From positions 1 through 64,000 of the forward strand of contig JBIICN010000005.1 in NCBI GenBank assembly GCA_044238845.1: a stretch of DNA of 64,000 bases. Direction: 5' to 3'. The position numbers and the translations under genes were made by a program. Within the stretch, counting starts at the first letter, position 1. Every line of letters starts with the position of its first letter. Below, piece by piece: positions 56,259 through 64,000 of the stretch. This DNA comes from UBA4416 sp044238845 (lineage in GTDB: Bacteria; Bacteroidota; Bacteroidia; B-17B0; Aurantibacillaceae). The notes below the pieces were generated by a model. It was given only the letters and a program-made list of their open reading frames with translations. It ran no database searches and was not told where the DNA came from.

Positions 56259-57038
56259 TTACTTTACAACTTGAGTAGTTCCATCCATCGCTTTAGTGGC
56301 AGTTAAAATCAAAGGTCCTCTTCCTCCTTTTACATTATAAAACAAACCGCATCCAACATTTATTTTTAACTCAGCACTTTGTCCCTTTTGCACTCTAAAC
56401 GAATAATTATCTTTTGAGCCTGGCGACTTTTGGTAATACATTTCGGCAACATCACTACCTGTGTTTCTAATTTTTATTTTTACTTCTTGTGCCTCAGCTT
56501 TAACTTGAGTAGATTGACTGGATGTATTAACTTGTGTAACTGGTTCGGCAGACGTAGAAGTGCCACTCATTAAATTATTATAAAATTTTTCGGCGTTTTC
56601 TTTATTTGGAAAGTGTATATGCATTCTTAAATATTTAGACTCATTTTTATAAACATTGTTTTCTGAATATTCCATATAAACATTACTACTAGCATCATTA
56701 TTTTGCATTGCAAGAATAACATACCATTCGGAAGACACTAAATTATCTGGCTTTTCTATTTTAATATTTTGATGATTATGCTTAATCCTATAATTTTTAA
56801 CTTCGGCAGCCACTCCTTTTTTGTATCCTATTTGAGAAACAAACACACTATCTTTTACAATACTAGCGTAATTATGTAGGCTATCAATACCACTTGCTAT
56901 CACATACACACCTTGTGTACGTTTACCTGTGTATTTTCCTAAAATTGGATACGTATTTTTGCCAATAGTACCAGTTGTTTGAGCGTAAATGCTAGCCGAC
57001 ATTAAAACAGCCACCACACTTATTACAATTTTTTTCAT
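56259..57038 (-). CDS. Small secreted protein of unknown function, LytTR-linked
   Basis: A 259-residue protein. Signal peptide 1-19 (MKKIVISVVAVLMSASIYA). The mature protein is a soluble alpha/beta chain with a Ser/Thr/Gln linker near 160-185 and a C-terminal beta-rich segment (VKIKIRNTGSDVAEMYYQKSPGS ... LKINVGCGLFYNVKGGRGPL). No sorting domain and no known family recognised. It has its own operator at 57104 and the cluster-type terminator, so it is probably coregulated with the T9SS cassettes. Confidence 0.8.
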   Translation of the reverse strand: MKKIVISVVAVLMSASIYAQTTGTIGKNTYPILGKYTGKRTQGVYVIASGIDSLHNYASIVKDSVFVSQIGYKKGVAAEVKNYRIKHNHQNIKIEKPDNLVSSEWYVILAMQNNDASSNVYMEYSENNVYKNESKYLRMHIHFPNKENAEKFYNNLMSGTSTSAEPVTQVNTSSQSTQVKAEAQEVKIKIRNTGSDVAEMYYQKSPGSKDNYSFRVQKGQSAELKINVGCGLFYNVKGGRGPLILTATKAMDGTTQVVK

Positions 57039-57103
57039 ACTTATTTGTTTTTAATTATTGTTTGTGCAAACTTGTGACAACAAAAAAGAACAAACAAAAC
57101 TAT

Positions 57104-57135
57104 CTTGTGAAGAGTAAGTTTAAACTTGTGAAATG
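57104..57135 (-). promoter_or_regulatory. Predicted LytTR operator upstream of gene 57038
   Basis: CTTGTGAAGAG at 57104 and CTTGTGAAATG at 57125, start-to-start 21 bp, 65 bp before the ATG and 30 bp from a -7-like CAAGTTTG (57067-57074). An extra half-site CTTGTG is at 57071. Confidence 0.68.
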
Positions 57136-57261
57136 GATTTTTGATAGGTCCGAAGAGTCCTGAGAGACTTAAGAGACAAAAGTAAAAAAATAATTTAATA
57201 TAAAAGCAAAGCTACTACACTACTTTAAACTATATAATTATTTTACATAGTTGTTTCAGAC

Positions 57262-57591
57262 CTACAATATCAATTTTTCAAATTCAGTCTTCAAATTTCG
57301 GGATACAGGAATTGGTTCCTTTATAGTTTTTAAATAAATCAACAAGTCCGCTTTGGTATAACGTACAATATAGTTAGTATTAATAATATATGAACGATGT
57401 GGCTTGAAAAACTGTTTTTCCAATAATTTTTCCGAAATCTCTTTTAAGGTATTGGACACCAATAAACACTTACCAGTGTTCAAATGTACGTTGCAGTATA
57501 TATTTTCGGCTTTTAATAAAACAATATCCGATATTAAAACAAACACTATTTCACGTCCAACTTTAAAAGCTATATGTTGCGATTTTTGCAT
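57262..57591 (-). CDS. Stand-alone LytTR DNA-binding protein
   Basis: A 109-residue protein consisting almost only of a LytTR domain: ISDIVLLKAENIYCNVHL and QFFKPHRSYIINTNYIVRY match the LytTR domain of the response regulator at 59996 (IIFLKADNVYTEFYL, TFYKPHRSYIINT). There is no receiver domain, so it cannot be phosphorylated in the usual way. It is divergent from the kinase gene and shares the operator at 57635, suggesting autoregulation, competition for operators or fine tuning; this is inference. Confidence 0.92.
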   Translation of the reverse strand: MQKSQHIAFKVGREIVFVLISDIVLLKAENIYCNVHLNTGKCLLVSNTLKEISEKLLEKQFFKPHRSYIINTNYIVRYTKADLLIYLKTIKEPIPVSRNLKTEFEKLIL

Positions 57592-57634
57592 AAGTTACAA
57601 AACACAAAATAAATTGTTTCAAAACAAAAAATAC

Positions 57635-57666
57635 CTTGTGAAATGTAGTTTTAAACTTGTGAAATG
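57635..57666. promoter_or_regulatory. Predicted LytTR operator in the regulator divergent region
   Basis: Direct repeat CTTGTGAAATG at 57635 and 57656, start-to-start 21 bp. It lies 43 bp before the orphan LytTR start (57591) and 30 bp before the kinase start (57697). Confidence 0.7.
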
Positions 57667-57696
57667 TGAGTATATTAGGTTTTTAAAATTTTATGT

Positions 57697-60003
57697 ATGC
57701 ACTTCAAACTTTTTTTACTTATTTCATTTTTCATTGCTACCTCAATTATTAAAGCACAATTTAATAAACATGATAGTTTAGTTTCCGTATATAATAAAAC
57801 AAATATTAAAGATACCAATGTTTGTAAGTTACTCTCAACAATAATAGAGAGCTCGCAGGATTATGAAGTGATAAAACCCTATTTAAAGGCATATCACGAT
57901 ATTGTATTTAACCATATTAACTATACAAATTACCAACAGCCTGATAAAAAATTATACGCAACTTATTTTATAAATCTTCATTACGAATATGGTTATGTAT
58001 ACGTAAATACAGGTCAATTAGATAGTGCATTGATTTATTTAGCTTTAACTGAAAAATATTGCTCTGAATTTAATGAGGTGCTAGTAGCTGCAAATAATTA
58101 CACTGGATACATGGGGTACTATTATGCTATTGGCGATGCAGATAAATCCTTATTATACGCAACTAAGGCAGCAAAATTTTATTTAAAGGCTAAGAATTTC
58201 GAAAATGCTGCCGCGGTTGCCCGCAGTATAGGGGTAATATTAGAAACACAAGGAAAAAGTAAAGAAGCTTTGCGAATTTACAAAGTTTTAGAAAAACATT
58301 ATTTAAAAGAAAATAAAGATGAGGATTTAGGCGACATCTATTATTGCTTAGCCGGTGTATATAAAACTTTATCTCAGTATAACATTGCATTAAATTACAT
58401 GCTAAAATCTACAGAATATAGAATAAAGGTAAATGACGAAAGGAATTTAGCAAGAAATTATGATGGGCTAGCTGTTTTAATGGAATTCGGCGATAGATAC
58501 AAAGAAGCTATACCTTATTATTTGAAGGCGATATCAATAAATAAAAAATTAAATACAAAATCTAGTTTGGCTGGTAATTATAATAAGCTAACACGCTGTT
58601 TGATGTCTGTGAATCCACAATATAAAAATAGTTTGAAAATGATAAATGAGTATGAAGCATTATTTAAGTATGCTTTAAAACTCTCAAAAGAATCAGAGGT
58701 GCCATTAGAGCAATCTTTTACATTAGCATCACTAGGGCGCCTAATGATAGTAAAATCTGATCTAATTTCAGAAAAAAAACATATATATTTATTAGAAGCT
58801 GAAAGCTATCTAAAAAAAGCTGAAGAAATTCAAATTGAACATGATTTTAAACTAGAATATGTAGTACTGTGTAATTATTTCATACAATTATATGAACGTA
58901 ATAACAATTTCAACTTAGTTGAATATTACGCGCAAAAAAAATTAGCCCTAGCAAAATTAGCAAGTAACTTATATGAAATAAAAAAGGCTTGCGTTTTTCT
59001 AAAAGAAATTTATTTAAAACAACATAATTCTAAAAAAGCTTTTGAGATGGCTGAATTAATTATTTCAACCAATGAGAGTATTAAAGAAGAAAATATAATA
59101 AATGACTATTTAAAGACTGAATATGATTACGAAACAGAAAAAAAGGAAACTACTATAAATAAATTGGAGCAACAAAATCAAATTACATCACTACAATCTA
59201 AGCAAAAGAGCATTATATTGTACAGTATTATAAGTTTAATCATCGCTGTGGTGTTAATAAGTTACTTTTTGTTTACGCGCTACAAAACCAAAAAACAAAA
59301 TGAATTACTAAAAACTAAATTAGAAGATGCTGAACTATTATTGATAGAAAAACAAAAAGCATCAGAGAGCGAAATAAAAGCAATCAAAAGCCAAATGAAT
59401 CCTCACTTTTTCTATAATGCGCTTAATAGCATACAAGGTTATATTTATAGTGGCGATAAAGAAAACGCAGCTAAATCACTTGGTTTGTTTAGTGATTTGA
59501 GTCGTTCCGTTTTAGAGAGTAGTCGCAATACCGAAATTAGCTTACACGATGAAGTAGAATTGTTGGAAAATTATTTAAAACTGGAAACCATGCGTTTACC
59601 AAAAATAAAATATACTATTCAAACATCTGAAAATATAAATTTACATGATGTTTATATACCAGCCATGATACTACAACCATTAGTTGAAAATGCTATTAAA
59701 CATGGTTTAGCTAATAAACAAGGCGAAGGATTATTGACTATAAGTTTTACAAAAAAAAATAGCAAGTTATTTATTGATATAGAAGATGATGGTGTTGGAC
59801 GTGATGCGGCTGCTGAAATTGGCAAACGGATGATAAAAAAATCAGCGTCATTTAGTACCGAAGCAAATATGAGTCGTATTGAATTATTAAATGCCAATAA
59901 AACCGAAAAAATAACCCAAGAAATTATTGATAAAAAAGACTCTGAAGGTAATGCAACCGGAACCATTGTTAAACTTGTAATTCCAATTGAACTCTATGAT
60001 TAA
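57697..60003 (+). CDS. TPR-containing LytS-type sensor histidine kinase
   Basis: A 768-residue membrane kinase. Signal peptide, then a periplasmic TPR solenoid (about 30-470) with repeated A..Y..A/L pairs, one membrane helix (ILYSIISLIIAVVLISYFLF, about 508-527), a coiled-coil linker, and a His_kinase/HATPase of the LytS family with phosphoacceptor His570 in QMNPHFFYN and N-box VENAIKHG. TPR sensor domains of this type occur in Bacteroidota kinases that sense envelope or peptide signals. The stop overlaps the response-regulator ATG by 8 bp. It is divergent from the orphan LytTR gene. Confidence 0.93.
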   Translation: MHFKLFLLISFFIATSIIKAQFNKHDSLVSVYNKTNIKDTNVCKLLSTIIESSQDYEVIKPYLKAYHDIVFNHINYTNYQQPDKKLYATYFINLHYEYGYVYVNTGQLDSALIYLALTEKYCSEFNEVLVAANNYTGYMGYYYAIGDADKSLLYATKAAKFYLKAKNFENAAAVARSIGVILETQGKSKEALRIYKVLEKHYLKENKDEDLGDIYYCLAGVYKTLSQYNIALNYMLKSTEYRIKVNDERNLARNYDGLAVLMEFGDRYKEAIPYYLKAISINKKLNTKSSLAGNYNKLTRCLMSVNPQYKNSLKMINEYEALFKYALKLSKESEVPLEQSFTLASLGRLMIVKSDLISEKKHIYLLEAESYLKKAEEIQIEHDFKLEYVVLCNYFIQLYERNNNFNLVEYYAQKKLALAKLASNLYEIKKACVFLKEIYLKQHNSKKAFEMAELIISTNESIKEENIINDYLKTEYDYETEKKETTINKLEQQNQITSLQSKQKSIILYSIISLIIAVVLISYFLFTRYKTKKQNELLKTKLEDAELLLIEKQKASESEIKAIKSQMNPHFFYNALNSIQGYIYSGDKENAAKSLGLFSDLSRSVLESSRNTEISLHDEVELLENYLKLETMRLPKIKYTIQTSENINLHDVYIPAMILQPLVENAIKHGLANKQGEGLLTISFTKKNSKLFIDIEDDGVGRDAAAEIGKRMIKKSASFSTEANMSRIELLNANKTEKITQEIIDKKDSEGNATGTIVKLVIPIELYD

Positions 60004-60733
60004 ATGTGTGATTATTGAAGACGAGCCTCAGGCCGTTACTTTATTAAAAAATATTTTAGCATCAAATTTTCCAAACATTGAGGTACTAGCTGATTTTGAT
60101 AAAATTAGTTTAGCAGCAAACTATATAAAACAATGTAAACCAAATTTTGTGTTTTTAGATGTACAATTAAATGGCGAATTAGGAATTGATATTGCTAACC
60201 ATTTAACTAAAGAAGAGTTGGACTTTGAAATTATCTTTACAACCGCTTATGGTGGTTTTGCATTAGAGGCATTTGCTTTAAGCGCTGTTGATTATGTGCT
60301 TAAACCAATTAACGAAGAGCGTTTGATTGAAGCTGTAAATCGTGTTTTGAAAAAACATCAAGTCTCTCTAGAACAATTAAAAATTTTACAAGAAGTTTCA
60401 ACTACTGATAAAATTGAAAAAATTGTTTTATCGATGAATGAAAAAAAAATAATTGTAAACGTTAATGACATTATTTTTTTAAAGGCTGATAATGTATATA
60501 CAGAGTTTTATTTAAACAACGACTTAAAGCATGTGGTATCAAAACCGTTAAAGGAATACGAATTGCTTTTAAGTCAGACAACTTTTTACAAACCACATCG
60601 TTCTTATATCATTAATACCTCAGCAGTAAAAGCATATCAAAAAGCCGCTGGTGAAATTGAAATGAACAATAATTTTAAAGTCAATCTTTCAAGAGATAAG
60701 AAAAAAGAATTTGAAGACATTTACTTAAAATAA
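59996..60733 (+). CDS. LytTR-family response regulator
   Basis: A 245-residue regulator. I start at the ATG at 59996 (MIKCVIIEDEPQ), overlapping the kinase stop by 8 bp; a TTG at 59987 would add three residues. Receiver domain: D9, Asp55 in FLDVQLN, and Lys in DYVLKPINEE. LytTR domain about 140-240 with KPHRSYIINTSAV. It is the probable activator of the operators at 50945-57666. The 3' end is 8 bp from the convergent T9SS gene. Confidence 0.94.
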   Translation: MIKCVIIEDEPQAVTLLKNILASNFPNIEVLADFDKISLAANYIKQCKPNFVFLDVQLNGELGIDIANHLTKEELDFEIIFTTAYGGFALEAFALSAVDYVLKPINEERLIEAVNRVLKKHQVSLEQLKILQEVSTTDKIEKIVLSMNEKKIIVNVNDIIFLKADNVYTEFYLNNDLKHVVSKPLKEYELLLSQTTFYKPHRSYIINTSAVKAYQKAAGEIEMNNNFKVNLSRDKKKEFEDIYLK

Positions 60734-60741
60734 AAAGCTAT

Positions 60742-62370
60742 TTAGTGTTTAATTATTTTTTTTGTAACCCCATTAGTTCTAATCAAATAAACACCACTTT
60801 GTAAGTTAGATATATCAATAGTTTGGTTAGTATCAATAACTGGTTGAGTTAATACAATTTTGCCTAGCACATCAGTAATTGCAATTGTTGAATTAGCTTT
60901 TAAGTTTACTATTTCAATATGGAACATGTCTCGCACTGGGTTTGGATAAAGTTTAATTTCAGTATTGTTTATATTTTCATTAACAAATGTAGATGTGCCT
61001 TGGGTCCATTTAAGTATGTAGGAACCAATGTTAGGGTATAATGCATTTGAGGTAAATGTAAAAGGATCGCAATTAGCATTTCCTAAAGCATAACCAGCAA
61101 TGTAAATATCGTTATTTGGTAAAACAAACGTATTATTAGGCATTGCATTTTCGGCACGTACCTTCCAATTAATAGTGCCGCTATTTGAGTAAGATATAAT
61201 TGTATCTTTTATGTTAGTAATATTATTTCCAAGGTTATCTGTGTATACTGTATTGTAATCTTTTTTTACGCCATACGCCCATTGTAAGTTAGCGTTACCA
61301 TCTAGTTTTTGAATCATTTTTCCGAAATTAGAAAAGTGAGTATTTACAGTATAGGTAGCTGTAGGACTTGGGTCAGCATCTGTGGTTGCACCAGCACAAT
61401 CAACAGTACAAAGTATATTTGATAAATCGCTACTTGCACTGGCTTTTGTAATTTCTACATTACTCCCGCCCGAAATACCCTTTGCCCATACAAAATCTCC
61501 ACTCGAATTATATTTTGCATAAAAGCTACTAACAGCATAATTTACTAATCCAGGTATGTTATAAGTACTTACCGAAGGGTCAAAATCAGTGCCATCCATT
61601 GTTTTACCAAGTAGTAAAATATTGTTATTGGCATCCGTAAAAATAAAACGTCCTTCTTGTGCAATTGTGCCGTTTGTAGGCAACATTTTGGACCAAATAT
61701 AATTACCTGCCGAATTATATTTTGCTATATAAATACCACCTAACATAGATGGCGTAGCCGTTGCCGCACTTGGGTCAAAATCAATAAAACCGGGCGAATA
61801 ATTAGGAGTAAAACCTGTTATTAAAATATCATTATTGCTATCAATAGTAACTGCTTTTACTATGTCGTTATTTGAAGCACCCTTGCCTCCAATAGAAAAT
61901 GCCCATTGATATACTCCACTATCATTATACCTTGCTAAAAAAATATCCGAATTATCTATTTCGCAAGTTAAGGTAGCTACTGCTAAGCTTGGGTCGAAAT
62001 CTGCATTATCTAAAAAAATTCCTGTTATAATATAATCGTTATTTACAGCAACTTTAATATCAATGGCATTTTGCAGAGAAACAGATGAATTGCTATTACC
62101 AAAGTTTTTAGCCCATAAAAAAACGCCATTAGCATCGTTTTTTTGCATGTACATGGCGCCATCTGATGCATTTAATGTATAAGTGCTACTTGTAGGGTCA
62201 AAATCTTTAACTCCGCTAAAGCTGCCAATTGAAACAAAATCTCCGTTGTTATCTCTAACAGTTGTGTTTACTGAACGTGTTAAATAATTACTCCATGAGT
62301 AACTAAGGTTTTGCGCATTTGTAATTGCTAAAAAACCAATTGCTAAGCTTGTTAATACTAATTTTTTCAT
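60742..62370 (-). CDS. T9SS-secreted DFDPS-repeat (SBBP-like) protein
   Basis: A 542-residue secreted protein. Signal peptide 1-19; the rest is a series of blades with KDFDPTSST, ADFDPSLAV, IDFDPSAAT, TDFDPSVST and DADPSPT plus ARYN/AKYN and W motifs, a beta-propeller repeat seen in many T9SS proteins. The C-terminal sorting domain is LYPNPVRDMFHI ... QSGVYLIRT ... KKIIKH. It is 26 bp downstream of the neighbouring paralogue 62397, so probably the second gene of an operon. No LytTR site is in the gap between the two. Confidence 0.9.
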   Translation of the reverse strand: MKKLVLTSLAIGFLAITNAQNLSYSWSNYLTRSVNTTVRDNNGDFVSIGSFSGVKDFDPTSSTYTLNASDGAMYMQKNDANGVFLWAKNFGNSNSSVSLQNAIDIKVAVNNDYIITGIFLDNADFDPSLAVATLTCEIDNSDIFLARYNDSGVYQWAFSIGGKGASNNDIVKAVTIDSNNDILITGFTPNYSPGFIDFDPSAATATPSMLGGIYIAKYNSAGNYIWSKMLPTNGTIAQEGRFIFTDANNNILLLGKTMDGTDFDPSVSTYNIPGLVNYAVSSFYAKYNSSGDFVWAKGISGGSNVEITKASASSDLSNILCTVDCAGATTDADPSPTATYTVNTHFSNFGKMIQKLDGNANLQWAYGVKKDYNTVYTDNLGNNITNIKDTIISYSNSGTINWKVRAENAMPNNTFVLPNNDIYIAGYALGNANCDPFTFTSNALYPNIGSYILKWTQGTSTFVNENINNTEIKLYPNPVRDMFHIEIVNLKANSTIAITDVLGKIVLTQPVIDTNQTIDISNLQSGVYLIRTNGVTKKIIKH

Positions 62371-62396
62371 GATTCCTTTGGTTCAGTTATTGTTTT

Positions 62397-64000
62397 TTAC
62401 TCCTTAATGATTTTTTTAGTAATGCCATTTACTGTTAAAAAATAAATGCCGCTTTGTAGATTTGATATGTCAACTGATTCTGATATGTTGTTTACATTTT
62501 TATTAAGTACAACTTTTCCTAATACATCGGTAATAGTTATATTTTTTAAAACAGTTGGTGAGTTAATCGTTACTATTTGTTGTATAGGATTAGGATATAT
62601 CATGTAGGACTGTTGTTCTAAATCATTAAGCCCTACAGTAGAAGCTGTAATCGTAATAGTAAATACTACAGGGAGCGCTGAATTTGCGCAACCTGTTGCA
62701 TATGCTGTAAAAGTATAAGTCCCCGGCGCATAATTTGTAGTTTCGATATTTAGGATTTGTGAATATGCGCCAGTTATAGTGAAGAGACCTGGGGTATTTG
62801 TAACTATATTGCCGTTCGAGTCAAAATATTGAATTACTTCAAAGTTAGTACCTAGAGCATATAATTGAACAGACGTACCTTGAGCCACAGTAAAACTTGT
62901 GCTTGATACAGCGTTAGGTTTTTGTGGTTTATTACATCTTTCATACTTAGTTATAAATGCATCGTATTGATTTGCTGTACCAATAATTCCATTGTTGTTT
63001 ACTAAGTCAAAATCTACAGGATTATAGATAGCTCCACCAATATAATATACCGTAGGTGAACCAGAATTACTAACCGCTGTAGCAGCTGCAAATTCTGTGT
63101 TTATATCTGAGTTGCCAATTGTGTGTGCAAAAATTAAAGTATCGTTTAGCATATCATAATTAGCAAAGAAAATATCACTATTATTTACGTTTAATGTTGA
63201 AATATTCTTAACACCAGATGTAATATCAGCATCAAACGTGCCTCGCATTTGACCTATTACCAACATCCCACTTCTCGGGCTACCATCTGCTACTACAGAA
63301 CTAATATATTCGTATTCATTATTTATGCCTCCAAATTGATGTGCACGAATTAAGGCTCCACTGAAGTCAAATTTTGCTACAAATCCATCATAAGCACCAT
63401 TACAAAGCAATGTAGTATCATTAGTTGCTGCCCCTATTGTTAAGCTGCCACTAAAATTTCCAGCTACGGTTAAATAGGCACTATTAAGTCCAAAATTATT
63501 TGCGGCTATTCTGTTTAAATCTCTCGGTACTTCCCCTGAAGAGGTTGTTCCGAAAGTGGTTACCCAATTTAAGGCTGCTGTTACTCCATCTATGCTAGCT
63601 AAAAAAATATCACTCCCACCATTAGATGTTTTAGAAACTATACTTAAAGATTGATCAAAGTCAACTGTTCCCTTAAAGGTCCCTAAAATAAAAATTCCAT
63701 TGCCACCTGCTCCGTGAATTATGTCCGTGATTTGATTATCATTAGCAGCATCTAAATAATATTTTGTAGAAGCATACGTTCCGTCAGCAATATTATATTT
63801 TGCAACTAAAAAGTGGTTAACTAAAAAATTATTGGTAGGTACAACTGTTGCTGCTGGATTTGCTTGGTCGTACATAATTGCTTGGTCACCACTAACCGCA
63901 ACAAAAAAAGTGGATGTACTATTAAATGTAATTCCTTGCGCATATTCACCTCCTGCAGCAGAGCCTATTTGTTTATAAAATGTATTATTACCTGATGTAA
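62397..64000 (-). CDS. T9SS-secreted DFDPS-repeat protein, 5' part beyond the window
   Basis: The frame continues upstream of the first in-window ATG (63875) to the right edge without a stop (TSGNNTFYKQIGSAAGGEY...), so that ATG is internal and the true start is outside. The visible 534 residues contain propeller blades with VDFDQSLS, DGFVAKFD, DAFITKYE, an Ig-like segment near the end and a sorting domain (MIYPNPIQQIVTI ... QSGIYFLTV ... KKIIKE). Paralogous to 60742 and to the intact part of 48743. Confidence 0.88.
   Translation of the reverse strand, partial: TSGNNTFYKQIGSAAGGEYAQGITFNSTSTFFVAVSGDQAIMYDQANPAATVVPTNNFLVNHFLVAKYNIADGTYASTKYYLDAANDNQITDIIHGAGGNGIFILGTFKGTVDFDQSLSIVSKTSNGGSDIFLASIDGVTAALNWVTTFGTTSSGEVPRDLNRIAANNFGLNSAYLTVAGNFSGSLTIGAATNDTTLLCNGAYDGFVAKFDFSGALIRAHQFGGINNEYEYISSVVADGSPRSGMLVIGQMRGTFDADITSGVKNISTLNVNNSDIFFANYDMLNDTLIFAHTIGNSDINTEFAAATAVSNSGSPTVYYIGGAIYNPVDFDLVNNNGIIGTANQYDAFITKYERCNKPQKPNAVSSTSFTVAQGTSVQLYALGTNFEVIQYFDSNGNIVTNTPGLFTITGAYSQILNIETTNYAPGTYTFTAYATGCANSALPVVFTITITASTVGLNDLEQQSYMIYPNPIQQIVTINSPTVLKNITITDVLGKVVLNKNVNNISESVDISNLQSGIYFLTVNGITKKIIKE

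Noticed and set aside
62397..63875. Complete gene starting at the ATG at 63875
   Set aside because: The frame remains open to the right edge and lacks a signal peptide at that ATG, so the gene is partial.

Overview
This AT-rich window comes from a member of the Bacteroidota, probably an environmental Bacteroidia. The evidence is: many large secreted proteins with the C-terminal type IX secretion (T9SS) sorting domain (YPNP...GxYF...K+hydrophobic end); promoters of the Bacteroidota type (TAnnTTTG at -7); no obvious Shine-Dalgarno sequences; a three-subunit SdhC(b558)AB complex; and LytS-type histidine kinases paired with LytTR response regulators. Genus cannot be determined from the sequence alone.

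Layout. 1-2268: a surface protein cut by the left edge, with a beta-helix, an SprB-like repeat and Ig-like repeats. 2374-9997: a complete branched-chain amino acid operon on the minus strand, transcribed ilvE-ilvD-ilvB-ilvN-ilvC-ilvA. It is preceded at 10046-10172 by a promoter, a 14-residue Ile/Leu-rich leader peptide and an intrinsic terminator, which together make a classical attenuator. 10213-17860: a T9SS protein, a TPR-like protein, and a YbdL-type aminotransferase plus YafV omega-amidase gene set enclosing two paralogous secreted proteins. 17957-18027: tRNA-Cys. 18086-23493: a histidine kinase and LytTR regulator followed by a LamG/T9SS protein.

23647-29681 is an accessory island: a type III restriction-modification system (res, mod), a divergent small HTH-like protein, a REP array, a REP-associated tyrosine transposase (RAYT) and an ORF6N protein. 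Several genes here carry palindromic repeats inserted in frame. 29805-48619 is mostly housekeeping: AlkB, a CrtI-like oxidoreductase, sdhCAB, holB, nadD, hldD, a UbiA-like protein, TatD, a glycosyltransferase 9, a thioesterase, HemJ, a type II NADH dehydrogenase and a COG2509-type FAD protein, plus two secreted proteins.

48743-64000 is a T9SS island. It has three repeated cassettes of secreted proteins (one broken by a TGA codon), a small secreted protein, an orphan LytTR protein, a second kinase/LytTR regulator pair and two DFDPS-repeat beta-propeller proteins, the last cut by the right edge.

The most interesting structure is a set of seven direct-repeat sites with exactly 21 bp between half-site starts. 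They lie upstream of the secreted-protein genes of both T9SS loci, of a distant low-complexity secreted protein (36620) and of the regulators themselves. This is the geometry expected for LytTR-family operators, and in several cases the site lies about 28-30 bp upstream of a -7-like element. I infer a local, self-regulated LytTR regulon controlling T9SS surface proteins. Other notable signals are the ilv attenuator, the RAYT/REP system with a REP inside its own transposase gene, and repeat-derived peptides in mod, the HTH protein, a COG2509 protein and a T9SS protein.
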